Assembly: GCA_050730675.1 (NCBI GenBank)
Contig: JBOHNM010000024.1
Span: 1-32,281, forward strand
Direction: 5' to 3'
From: JBOHNM01 sp050730675
Lineage (GTDB): Bacteria; Planctomycetota; Phycisphaerae; Phycisphaerales; UBA1924
DNA length: 32,281 nucleotides
Under the pieces are notes generated by a model, which saw only the letters and a program-made list of their open reading frames with translations, was not told the DNA's origin and did not search any database. This document shows, one piece after another, positions 22,992 through 30,012 of the stretch; position 1 is the first letter of the stretch; the number at the start of each line of letters is the position of its first letter. A program made the position numbers and the translations under genes.

Positions 22992-24503
22992 ATGCCGACA
23001 TCGACCTCGAAGCCTGAATCCACATCCGCCTCCCCTGCCGCCAACGGCGCTGCGAACTTGTCGCCGGCGACACGCTCGATCGGCGAGCAGTTCCAAGGCT
23101 CGCCCGCCGTCCGCCAGGCGATCGACGCCATCGTCGCCGAACTGAAGACCAAGCAGGCGCACATCACCGGCGAGCGCGGGCCGATCAGCGCCGCGGCAAC
23201 GGAGAGCTACGAAGGGTTCATGAAGCGGGCCGCGGATGTGCGCGGGCGGGCGCTGCTGTTCCCATACATTGGTTCAGGGATCGGCAAGGGCGCGCTGGTC
23301 GAGTTGGCCGACGGCAGCGTCAAGTGGGACATGATCAGCGGCATCGGCGTGCACTTCTTCGGGCACTCGGATCCGGATATGACGGCCGCGGCGTTGCGCG
23401 GGGCGCTGGGGGACACGATCAACGAAGGTAACCTGCAGGCGAACGCCGACGCGTACCAGTTCAGCGAGACGCTGCTGAACCTTGCCAAGGGCAAGAGCCG
23501 GCTGGCGCACGTGTACCTCGCGACCAACGGCGTGATGGCCAACGAGAACGCGCTGAAGATCTGCTACCAGAAGCACGCGCCAGCGCCGCGCGTGATCGCG
23601 TTCCGGGACTGCTTCATGGGGCGCTCGGTGACGATGAGCCAGATCGGTGACGCCGCGGCGAACCGGATCGGGCTGCCGCTGACGACGCTGGTGGACTACA
23701 TGCCGTTCTACGACCCGGTGGCCGCCCAGCAGATGGGCGGCACGAAGTACATCGACATGTGCGTGGGGCACCTGAACCAGTACATCGAGCGGTATCCCAA
23801 GCAGCACGCGTGCTTCATCTTTGAGTTGGTGCAGGGCGAGGGCGGGTTCAACACCGCCCCGCGCGAGTTCTTTACGGCGCTCATGGACGTGTGCAAGGCC
23901 AACAAGATCGCGGTGTGGGACGACGAGATCCAGACGTTCGGACGGACCGAGCAGATGTTCGCGTACGAGATGCTCGACCTGGGAGACTACGTCGATGTCT
24001 TCTGCGTCGGCAAGATGACCCAGGTGTGCGCCACGATGTACACGGCGGACTACAACCCCGGGCCGGGGCTGCTGTCGGGGACGTTCATCGGCGGGCCGGT
24101 GCACTTTGCGGCCGGGCAGCGCGTGCTGGACCGTCTCGCGGGCGGCGACTTCTACGGGCCCGGCGGCCGCTTTGCGCGGCACCACAAGCTCTTTGCCGAG
24201 CAGGTCAAGGCGCTGATCGCCAAGCACCCGGCGTGGTTCCCCAAGACCAGCCCCAAGTGGGGACAGTTGCCGGAGCTGGTCGGCGGCGTCGGCGGGATGA
24301 TGCGGTTCACGCCGTTCGGCGGCGACAAAGACAAGGTGATGAAGGCGACCAAGACGCTCTTCGAGGAGCACGTGATCAGCTTCTACTGCGGGCACGGGCC
24401 TTACCACATCCGCATGCTGCCGCCGCTGCCGGTGTTTGATGAGAAGGACTGGCCGCGGGTGTTCGCGTGCGTGGAGAAGGGGCTGGCGAAGGCGGCGGGC
24501 TGA
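22992..24503 (+). CDS. Class III (fold type I) aminotransferase, AstC-like role
   Basis: A 503-aa PLP enzyme of the class III (ornithine/acetylornithine) aminotransferase family, somewhat longer than the usual 400-450 residues owing to an extra N-terminal part. Visible landmarks: GIGVHFFGHSDPDM, YLATNGVMANENALKICYQK (the cofactor-phosphate loop region), FELVQGEGGFNTAPREFF, and WDDEIQTFGRTEQMFAYE with the Asp that pairs with the pyridine nitrogen. The Schiff-base Lys is K341 in FCVGKMTQ, an unusual context compared with AKxLGGG. It precedes astA and astD, which catalyse other steps of the AST route, so it probably transaminates N2-succinylornithine to succinylglutamate semialdehyde. Specificity is inferred only from context. 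The 393-nt gap to astA means a separate transcript is likely. Confidence 0.85.
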   Translation: MPTSTSKPESTSASPAANGAANLSPATRSIGEQFQGSPAVRQAIDAIVAELKTKQAHITGERGPISAAATESYEGFMKRAADVRGRALLFPYIGSGIGKGALVELADGSVKWDMISGIGVHFFGHSDPDMTAAALRGALGDTINEGNLQANADAYQFSETLLNLAKGKSRLAHVYLATNGVMANENALKICYQKHAPAPRVIAFRDCFMGRSVTMSQIGDAAANRIGLPLTTLVDYMPFYDPVAAQQMGGTKYIDMCVGHLNQYIERYPKQHACFIFELVQGEGGFNTAPREFFTALMDVCKANKIAVWDDEIQTFGRTEQMFAYEMLDLGDYVDVFCVGKMTQVCATMYTADYNPGPGLLSGTFIGGPVHFAAGQRVLDRLAGGDFYGPGGRFARHHKLFAEQVKALIAKHPAWFPKTSPKWGQLPELVGGVGGMMRFTPFGGDKDKVMKATKTLFEEHVISFYCGHGPYHIRMLPPLPVFDEKDWPRVFACVEKGLAKAAG

Positions 24504-24514
24504 GAGCGAGACGA

Positions 24515-24549
24515 GATATGCCACAGATTTGCGCGGATTAACACAGAGC
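24515..24549. repeat. CCACAGATT/TTAACACAGAG intergenic repeat
   Basis: GCCACAGATTTGCGCGGATT followed by AACACAGAG. Such CACAGATTnnCGCAGATTAACACAG elements are known as dispersed repeats in many bacteria; it belongs loosely to the CACAGAG family of this window. Confidence 0.55.
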
Positions 24550-24806
24550 AGCCGAGGGCTTTCGGAAGATCTGGGACGTGCCGTGTGGGGCTCATGCTCC
24601 GTCGGAGCACTTCTGATCCGTACGAGTCTGTGTTCATCGACAGCTAGCCTTTCATTATTTTGGGCCGCCAGTCAAAACTTGCGCATCAAAGGTGGCCTGA
24701 CGATTCGATTTCGAGCTATTTGTGCCGGTTTGTTATCCGGCAATCCCACTAGGTTTCATGCCGACCCACCAACCGGTTCCCGTCCCGTGAAGGGTCTTTC
24801 CAGGGT

Positions 24807-24825
24807 GGTCGATGACCTATCGACC
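24807..24825 (+). promoter_or_regulatory. Hairpin ahead of astA
   Basis: GGTCGAT (24807-24813) pairs perfectly with ATCGACC (24819-24825) around GACCT. It directly precedes TATGCT (24832-24837) and so could be an operator for a dimeric regulator rather than an RNA structure. Confidence 0.4.
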
Positions 24826-24896
24826 CGGGGCTATGCTGCCTTGGAAGGCCTCCACGCCCGCCGCCGCTCCCCCCGCTCGCCCCGTTGCCAAGATCC

Positions 24897-26141
24897 ATGT
24901 TTCTCATCCGCCGCGCCAAACCCGAGGATTCGACGGCCCTGCTGAAGTTGGCCCGGACTGTCCACTTCATCAATCTGCCGGCCGACAAGGAGATCATCGA
25001 CGCGAAGATCGCATGGTCGCGCCAGTGCTTCATGATGGCGTGCGAGAGCGACAACCAGACGGCTGTCGCGGCGAAGCCGAAGAGCAAAGGCAAGGGGAAG
25101 GGTGCCGTTGCCACGTCCCCTGCCCCCGAGCACAACGGGCAGATCTCCACAGGTCTGCGGGCGTTGACGGGCGAGGCCCCGGCTTTCCTGTTCGTCCTTG
25201 AGGACACCGACAACAACGCCGGAGCGATCGGAACCTCGCAGATCATCAGCCGCATGGGCGGGCCGGGGAAGCCGAATCTCTCGCTCCAGCTTTCGCGCCG
25301 CCAGATGTTCAGCCAGTCCCTTCAGGTAGGGGCAGAGCACACCGTGGCGCAGATGCACCGCGACGAGAGCGGGCCTACGGAGATCGGCGGCTTGATCCTC
25401 CAGCACTCCTACCGCGGCCACCGCCAGCGGCTTGGACGGCTCCTCTCGATCGTGCGGTTCCATTTCATGGGCCTGCACCGGCAGATGTTCTCCTCGCGCG
25501 TGCTGGCGGAACTCATGGGCATGATCTCCGCCGACGGGCGCAACCCGTTCTGGGAGTACTGCACGCGATGCTTCATCAACATGAGCTACGACGAAGCGGA
25601 CCGCTTCTGTCAGTTCAGCAAGGAGTTCATCCTCGCGCTCTTCCCACCCGAGCCGATCTACCTGACGCTGATCGCGCCTCAGGCCCGCAACGTCGTCGGC
25701 AAGGTCGGCGCGGAGACCGAGCCCGCCAAGCGGATGCTCGAGAAGCTCGGCTTCAAGCACCACAACCGCGTGGACCCGTTCGACGGCGGCCCGCACATCG
25801 AGGCCAATACCGACGAGATCCCCGTGGTGCGCGACACCAAGCGCACCAAGCTCGCCGAGCCTGCCAAGGACGAAGCGGGCCTGGCCCAGCACGGCATCGT
25901 GAGCGTGCTGGATGAGGACGGCGAGTTCCGGGCCGTGCAAACGAATTACAGCGTTGATCGGGGCGGACGTCTGGTGCTCTCCAAAGCCATCGTTGCCGCC
26001 CTCGCGACCGAGCCGGGCGCGAGTTGCGGCGTCACGCCCGTGGCACGACCGGCAGATCCCGTCAAGGCTCTACAGGAAGCGGGCGCGAGCGACGCCAGGA
26101 TCAAACCCAAACGCGCCCGCAAGACGAGCAAGCGCAAGTGA
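24897..26141 (+). CDS. astA: Arginine/ornithine N-succinyltransferase (AstA)
   Basis: A 414-aa member of the AstA family, which transfers the succinyl group of succinyl-CoA to the alpha-amine of arginine (or ornithine) in the cytoplasm. Family signatures: MFLIRRAKPEDSTALLKLA at the start, LFVLED, GTSQIISRMGGPGKP, EIGGLILQHSYRG (the CoA-loop region), GRLLSIVRFHFMG, and KRMLEKLGFKHHNRVDPFDGGPHIEA, typical of the GNAT-like fold. Two oddities: a Lys/Gly insert (KPKSKGKGKGAVATS, about residues 63-80) and a basic tail (IKPKRARKTSKRK) make it longer than the usual 340 residues. ATG 24897 matches the family start. The stop overlaps the astD start (GTGA), so the two are translationally coupled. Confidence 0.92.
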   Translation: MFLIRRAKPEDSTALLKLARTVHFINLPADKEIIDAKIAWSRQCFMMACESDNQTAVAAKPKSKGKGKGAVATSPAPEHNGQISTGLRALTGEAPAFLFVLEDTDNNAGAIGTSQIISRMGGPGKPNLSLQLSRRQMFSQSLQVGAEHTVAQMHRDESGPTEIGGLILQHSYRGHRQRLGRLLSIVRFHFMGLHRQMFSSRVLAELMGMISADGRNPFWEYCTRCFINMSYDEADRFCQFSKEFILALFPPEPIYLTLIAPQARNVVGKVGAETEPAKRMLEKLGFKHHNRVDPFDGGPHIEANTDEIPVVRDTKRTKLAEPAKDEAGLAQHGIVSVLDEDGEFRAVQTNYSVDRGGRLVLSKAIVAALATEPGASCGVTPVARPADPVKALQEAGASDARIKPKRARKTSKRK

Positions 26142-27763
26142 CTCAGCCCGCTTCCCAATCGAATTCCTCCCCGCAACTCCTGCACCCGCCGTGCAATCTC
26201 GTCGGCGCGGACTGGATCCCCATCGGGGGGGGCGGTGACCGGCTCACCACGACCAACCCCGCTCACCCCGACCGCGTCGTCTTCCAGTGCTCACCCCTGC
26301 TCTCGCACGTCGGACCGGCCGTCGCCGCGGCACGAGCGGCGCTGCCGGCGTGGTCGCGGGTTCCTCAAGACCGTCGCTTCGCCGTCCTTCGCCGCTACGC
26401 CGAACTCTGCAAGCAGCATGCGCAGCGGATGGCGGATGTCATTTGTGACGAGGTCGGCAAGGTGATGTGGGAGGCCAAGGCCGAAGCGTCGATCCTCGCC
26501 GGCAAGGTGGATATCACGCTGGATCCGGCCCGCGAGAGCGGCCTGCACCGAGTGAGCGACTTTGATATCAAGCTCTCCGGCACGCGCACGGGCCGCTGCA
26601 CGTTCAAGCCGCACGGCGTGGTGGGCGTGCTCGGTCCGTTCAACTTCCCCGCCCACCTGCCCAACGGCCACATCGTCCCCGCCCTGGCGATGGGGAACAC
26701 GGTGGTCTTCAAGCCATCGGACAAGGCGCCGGCGGTTGGGCAAGCGCTGGTCGAACTGTTTGACCTTGCTCTGCGCGAGGTGCTCGGCGCGGATGGGGGC
26801 GGCGGCTACATCCCCGGCGTCGTCAACCTTGTGCAAGGACGGGCCGATGTCGCCTCCGCGCTGGTCCGTCACGAGGGCATCGACGCCGTGGCCTTCACGG
26901 GCTCCTGGCCCGTCGGCCGCAAGATCCTCGAGGCCAATCTTGACCGCCCCGGGCGCATCGTTGCGCTCGAACTCGGCGGATCCAACCCAGGGGTGGTCAT
27001 GCCCGACGCCGACCTCAAGCTCGCGGCGATCGAACTCGTGCGTTCGGCGTACGTCACCACGGGCCAGCGCTGCACGTGCACGCGCCGCGCGATCATCCAC
27101 GAGGCCGTCGCGACGAAGCTGATCCCGCTGATTCAGAAGCTCGCCAGCACGCTGATCATCGCCGACCCGCGTGCGAGCCACCCGGTCTTCACCGGCCCGA
27201 TCAACAATGCCGGGGCCCGCGATGCGGTGCTCACTTTTCAGCGCGATGCCGCCCGTGCCGGCGCGGATGCGCTCATCGAGTCCGTCCCAGTCACCTCTCT
27301 CGGCGACGGCTACTACCTGACGCCGAGCCTCCTGCGCGTGGACCGCTTCACGCCCGACCAGCCCGCCTACGGCCCAAGCGGCCTGACCAATCCCGGCTGC
27401 GATGTCGAGGTCTTCGGCCCCCTGCTCCGATTCACCACCGTCCGCGACCTCGACGAGGCGATCGAACAGGCCAACGCCTCGCGCTACGGCCTGGCCGCGT
27501 CCATCTTCACCAATGATGCCGCGGCCCAGGACCGCTTCATCGCCGAGTGCCGCGCCGGGTGCATCAACGTCAACACCGGCACGGCCGGCGCCTCCAGCAA
27601 GCTGCCGTTTGGCGGACTCGGTCTGTCGGGCAATCACCGCCCCGCCGGCTCGTTCGCGCTGGACTACTGCGCGTACCCCGTCGCCAGCATGATCGAATCG
27701 CAGCCCGGCGCGGGGATGACACTCGCCGAAGGGATGCGATTCGACGATGCCTGGATCAAATGA
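26138..27763 (+). CDS. astD: Succinylglutamate-semialdehyde dehydrogenase (AstD)
   Basis: A 541-aa NAD-dependent aldehyde dehydrogenase that oxidises N-succinylglutamate 5-semialdehyde to N-succinylglutamate. It has GVVGVLGPFNFPAHLPNGHIVPALAMGNTVVFKPSD (cofactor loop), AFTGSWPVGR, E278 in ALELGGSNPGVV and the nucleophile C312 in TGQRCTCTRR, 34 residues apart as in E. coli AstD. The signature TGQRCTC(A/T)RR is specific for AstD among aldehyde dehydrogenases. The N-terminus is about 20-40 residues longer than usual. GTG 26138 overlaps the astA stop in GTGA, which decides the start. A perfect 8-bp terminator hairpin begins 3 nt after the stop, so the operon is astA-astD. Confidence 0.93.
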   Translation: MTQPASQSNSSPQLLHPPCNLVGADWIPIGGGGDRLTTTNPAHPDRVVFQCSPLLSHVGPAVAAARAALPAWSRVPQDRRFAVLRRYAELCKQHAQRMADVICDEVGKVMWEAKAEASILAGKVDITLDPARESGLHRVSDFDIKLSGTRTGRCTFKPHGVVGVLGPFNFPAHLPNGHIVPALAMGNTVVFKPSDKAPAVGQALVELFDLALREVLGADGGGGYIPGVVNLVQGRADVASALVRHEGIDAVAFTGSWPVGRKILEANLDRPGRIVALELGGSNPGVVMPDADLKLAAIELVRSAYVTTGQRCTCTRRAIIHEAVATKLIPLIQKLASTLIIADPRASHPVFTGPINNAGARDAVLTFQRDAARAGADALIESVPVTSLGDGYYLTPSLLRVDRFTPDQPAYGPSGLTNPGCDVEVFGPLLRFTTVRDLDEAIEQANASRYGLAASIFTNDAAAQDRFIAECRAGCINVNTGTAGASSKLPFGGLGLSGNHRPAGSFALDYCAYPVASMIESQPGAGMTLAEGMRFDDAWIK

Positions 27764-27765
27764 CA

Positions 27766-27790
27766 GCGGGGCGCCCGATGGACGCCCCGC
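27766..27790 (+). terminator. Terminator of the astA-astD operon
   Basis: GCGGGGCG (27766-27773) pairs perfectly with CGCCCCGC (27783-27790) and is followed by CTTTC, 3 nt after the astD stop. Being GC-rich and symmetric it may also serve the convergent lipoprotein gene. Confidence 0.75.
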
Positions 27791-27822
27791 CTTTCAGATC
27801 GCACATGCATGAAACTGCGGGC

Positions 27823-28149
27823 TTACTTGGCCGCTGCGAGCTTGGACTGCTTCTCGCTGTCGGAGAGCTTCGCCCAGTTGCTCTTGCAGCCGGGGCAGCA
27901 GAAGCCGACCTTCTGGCCGTTCCACTCGGCGCTCATTTCGGGGTTGACGGCCGTGCCCTTCATCGGACACTTGGAGTTCGCCATCGCCATCTTGGTCGGT
28001 GTTGCAGCGGTCTCAGCAACCGGCGCGGCTGCGGCCGACTTCGTGGCGCCAAAGGTGTGAACTTCATTGGTCGCGCCGCCGCTGCTGGAGCAGCCGCCCG
28101 CGAACGACAGGCCGGCGAGAACGAGGAACGCAGCGATCGTGGTCTTCAT
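27823..28149 (-). CDS. Small YHS-type metal-binding lipoprotein
   Basis: A 108-aa protein. Its lipoprotein signal is AAFLVLAGLSFAGGC (Cys at about 20), followed by a Ser/Gly/Ala-rich spacer. The C-terminal domain reads CPMKGTAVNPEMS...WNGQKVGFCCPGCKSNW, a YHS-like pattern with a CPxxG start and an FCCPGC pair, in which Cys residues likely bind copper, iron or zinc. It would sit in the outer leaflet or periplasm facing outward. The start at 28149 is preceded by GGAG and is needed for the signal peptide. It converges on astD and is divergent from the ureohydrolase gene, 77 nt away. Confidence 0.83.
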   Translation of the reverse strand: MKTTIAAFLVLAGLSFAGGCSSSGGATNEVHTFGATKSAAAAPVAETAATPTKMAMANSKCPMKGTAVNPEMSAEWNGQKVGFCCPGCKSNWAKLSDSEKQSKLAAAK

Positions 28150-28175
28150 GGGAGGTCTCCAAAGAGGTTGCCCAC

Positions 28176-28181
28176 AGCATA
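28176..28181 (-). promoter_or_regulatory. Putative -10 box of the YHS lipoprotein gene
   Basis: TATGCT read on the - strand, about 26 nt before ATG 28149, leaving a leader of about 20 nt with GGAG as ribosome-binding site. Confidence 0.4.
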
Positions 28182-28214
28182 TCGCTCCGGAAGGCCCGAT
28201 GCCAACAGACCCAG

Positions 28215-28220
28215 TAAACT
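28215..28220 (+). promoter_or_regulatory. Putative -10 box of a leaderless promoter
   Basis: TAAACT, six bases (GGCCGC), then ATG 28227; no ribosome-binding site fits. TAAACT is the same hexamer as before the 3266 gene. Confidence 0.55.
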
Positions 28221-28226
28221 GGCCGC

Positions 28227-29195
28227 ATGCCACGGACTGTCCTGCCCGATGCCCGAGTCTCGCCGCGTTTCGCGGGGATCAGCACATTCTGCCGGTATCC
28301 CCGCCTCCAGGATGTGGCTCCCGAGAACCAACCTGTGGACTGGGCGATTTATGGGGTGCCGTTCGATGCGGGCGTGACGTACCGGCCCGGCGCCCGCTTC
28401 GCACCCAGGGCCATCCGCGACGCCTCGCAGTACGTCAAGCGATTCCACCTCCAGCACAATGTGGATGTGTGCGATACACTCTCGATTGCCGACGCCGGCG
28501 ATGCGCCGATCTCTCCGTTCTCGATCTCGCAGACCCTTGACGATGTCGGTGACTTCGCCCTCGGCCTCGGCCAGCCCGGCCACACCAAGCTCCTGGCCGT
28601 CGGCGGGGACCATTCCATCGCCTACGCCAATATCCGCGCCACCTACGCCCTTCGCGGCGAGCCCACCGGTGGTCTCGCGCTTATCCACTTCGATTCGCAC
28701 CTCGACACCGTGGATTCGGTCTGGGGCGAGAAGTGGTCGCACGCCTCGCCGTTCCGGCGAGCGATCGAGGAGGGGTTCATCGACCCCAAGCGCATGCTCT
28801 CGATCGGCATCAAGGGGCCGCTGAACTCACGCGACGACCTCGACTTCGCCCGCCAGGCCGGCGTGACGCTCGTGAGCTACGACGACTTCCGCGCATCCGG
28901 CTTCAAACCGATCGACGCGTTTCTTGCCAGGCTCGGCAAAACCGATGCGTACCTCACGTTCGACATCGACGTGGTGGACCCGGCCTTCGCCCCCGGCACC
29001 GGCACGCCGTGCGTTGGCGGTTTCAGCAGCGCCGAGGCGCTGGATCTGCTCCGCCGCCTGGCGGGCGTGCGCCTGGTCGGCGCCGATGTTGTCGAAGTGC
29101 TGCCCGACCGTGACCCCGCGGGGATCACGTCGTTCCTTGCGGCCCATGTGATGTTCGAGATTCTGGCTCTCGACGCCGCGGCAAGACGAGCATGA
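28227..29195 (+). CDS. Ureohydrolase family (agmatinase/arginase-like) enzyme
   Basis: A 322-aa binuclear manganese enzyme of the ureohydrolase superfamily, which removes urea from guanidino compounds (arginine, agmatine, guanidinobutyrate or similar). Metal ligands are all present: H129 in GGDHSIA, D156, H158 and D160 in HFDSHLDT, and D246/D248 in FDIDVVDP. The N-terminal GVPFDAGVTYRPGARFAPRAIR and C-terminal APGTGTPCVGGFSSAEAL are typical of the agmatinase (SpeB) branch, with SHASPFRRAIEEG in the substrate-loop region, close to guanidinobutyrase-type loops. Sequence alone cannot distinguish arginase from agmatinase. Next to astA/astD, an ornithine-forming role would make sense. A TAAACT box 6 nt before ATG 28227 decides the start. 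Confidence 0.88.
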   Translation: MPRTVLPDARVSPRFAGISTFCRYPRLQDVAPENQPVDWAIYGVPFDAGVTYRPGARFAPRAIRDASQYVKRFHLQHNVDVCDTLSIADAGDAPISPFSISQTLDDVGDFALGLGQPGHTKLLAVGGDHSIAYANIRATYALRGEPTGGLALIHFDSHLDTVDSVWGEKWSHASPFRRAIEEGFIDPKRMLSIGIKGPLNSRDDLDFARQAGVTLVSYDDFRASGFKPIDAFLARLGKTDAYLTFDIDVVDPAFAPGTGTPCVGGFSSAEALDLLRRLAGVRLVGADVVEVLPDRDPAGITSFLAAHVMFEILALDAAARRA

Positions 29196-29244
29196 GAAGC
29201 TTCGTTGAATGACACCCATCACAGGCTAGCGGGCGCGAAGCAGC

Positions 29245-29335
29245 TTCACCGCAGAGGCGCAGAGTTCGCAGAGAAATGCCGAACACACTTGAGTGTTATG
29301 GCTTTCTCCGCGTCCTCTGCGCCTCTGCGGTGAAT
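29245..29335. repeat. CACAGAG-type repeat as inverted pair; likely bidirectional terminator
   Basis: TTCACCGCAGAGGCGCAGAG (from 29245) has an exact inverted copy ending at about 29334; the flanking TTCGCAGAGAAA and TTTCTCCGCGTC extend the match imperfectly to about 32 bp. The 26-nt loop is A/T-richer. It sits between the convergent ureohydrolase (ends 29195) and CYTH (ends 29382) genes, where a very stable hairpin could end both transcripts. Confidence 0.75.
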
Positions 29336-29381
29336 TTCGGATCGGCCGCAGTTGGGTTGAGATGGCGAATGGAAGCCGATA

Positions 29382-29921
29382 TCAGACCGGCGGCCCTGCC
29401 GCAGGCTCGGTGCCGGGCTCTTCCTGGGCCATCAGGTCGCAGTACGAAACGCTCATGGGCTCGCCGGTGACGGGCATGAACGCCTGGCGCAGGAGGTTGA
29501 CCGACTCGTAGCACTTGGCGAGGTTCTGGTTGGGCGACACGAGCGCCTCGAACTCGATGTAGTTGCCAAGATTGTGGACAGTGTCGAGATGGATGCGCGT
29601 GCCCATGTGCATGTACAGCTCGCGCGTCTTGCGGACGACCAGCCACGAGGGCAGTTCCACCGCGCCGAAGTGCGTCTTGGCTTCGGCCTCGGAATAGATG
29701 GTGAACCGGCTCAGGCGCGGGCGCGACGAGTTGTCGCGGTGGTAGAAGATGTACTCCGTCGGATGGCCGACCGTCTCGCGCTTCTTCAACCGCCCGTCGG
29801 CGAGCTTGAAGTACGTGTCGGTCTGCTCCAATGTCTCGATCGGCGTGGCCTTGATCCGCAGGCACAGCGACCGCGCCAGGGGCAGGTCTCTCAGCTCGGC
29901 CTTGAACTCGACGTTTTGCAT
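29382..29921 (-). CDS. CYTH-domain protein (class IV adenylate cyclase/triphosphatase-like)
   Basis: A 179-aa protein of the CYTH superfamily, whose members hydrolyse or cyclise triphosphates (adenylate cyclase CyaB, thiamine triphosphatase, inorganic triphosphatase) inside an eight-stranded tunnel. It starts with the VEFKAEL version of the usual ExExK signature, then LRIKATPIETLEQTDTYFK, GRLKKRE (Arg/Lys pair that binds the triphosphate), RLSRFTIYSEAE and YIEFEAL near the end. ATG 29921 gives the normal N-terminus, with the signature near the first residues; upstream codons are Arg/Pro-rich and run into ligA. It follows ligA on the same strand after 91 nt containing two hairpins. Enzyme activity cannot be told from sequence. 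Confidence 0.85.
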   Translation of the reverse strand: MQNVEFKAELRDLPLARSLCLRIKATPIETLEQTDTYFKLADGRLKKRETVGHPTEYIFYHRDNSSRPRLSRFTIYSEAEAKTHFGAVELPSWLVVRKTRELYMHMGTRIHLDTVHNLGNYIEFEALVSPNQNLAKCYESVNLLRQAFMPVTGEPMSVSYCDLMAQEEPGTEPAAGPPV

Positions 29922-29970
29922 GAGGATGACTTGCGATACTCGGGGGCACCAGCTCGGCCGCAAGGGGGTG

Positions 29971-29998
29971 GGGGGAAACCCCGGGCGGTCGGGCCGCC
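29971..29998 (-). terminator. Two small hairpins after ligA
   Basis: GGCGG-TCGGG-CCGCC (29984-29998) and GGGG-AAA-CCCC (29972-29982) lie in the 91-nt gap between ligA and the CYTH gene. No U-run follows on the - strand, so read-through is possible. Confidence 0.4.
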
Positions 29999-30012
29999 AT
30001 TCATCGGCACGC

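Larger units (their letters stand above)
24504..24896. other. 393-nt intergenic region, A/T-richer core, upstream of astA
   Basis: No gene is seen. It holds a CCACAGATT...TTAACACAGAG repeat (24515-24549), a TGCTCC-GTC-GGAGCA hairpin (24595-24609), an A/T-rich stretch around 24645-24740, and GGTCGAT-GACCT-ATCGACC (24807-24825), a perfect 7-bp stem, just before TATGCT (24832-24837), a possible -10 box. A regulatory leader for the astA-astD operon is plausible; I cannot match it to a known riboswitch. Confidence 0.5.

Noticed and set aside
12015..24503. A single cyanophycin-to-glutamate operon joining cyanophycinase with the ast genes
   Set aside because: About 10 kb of unrelated genes with their own promoters separate them; the link is only mentioned as a possible metabolic supply.
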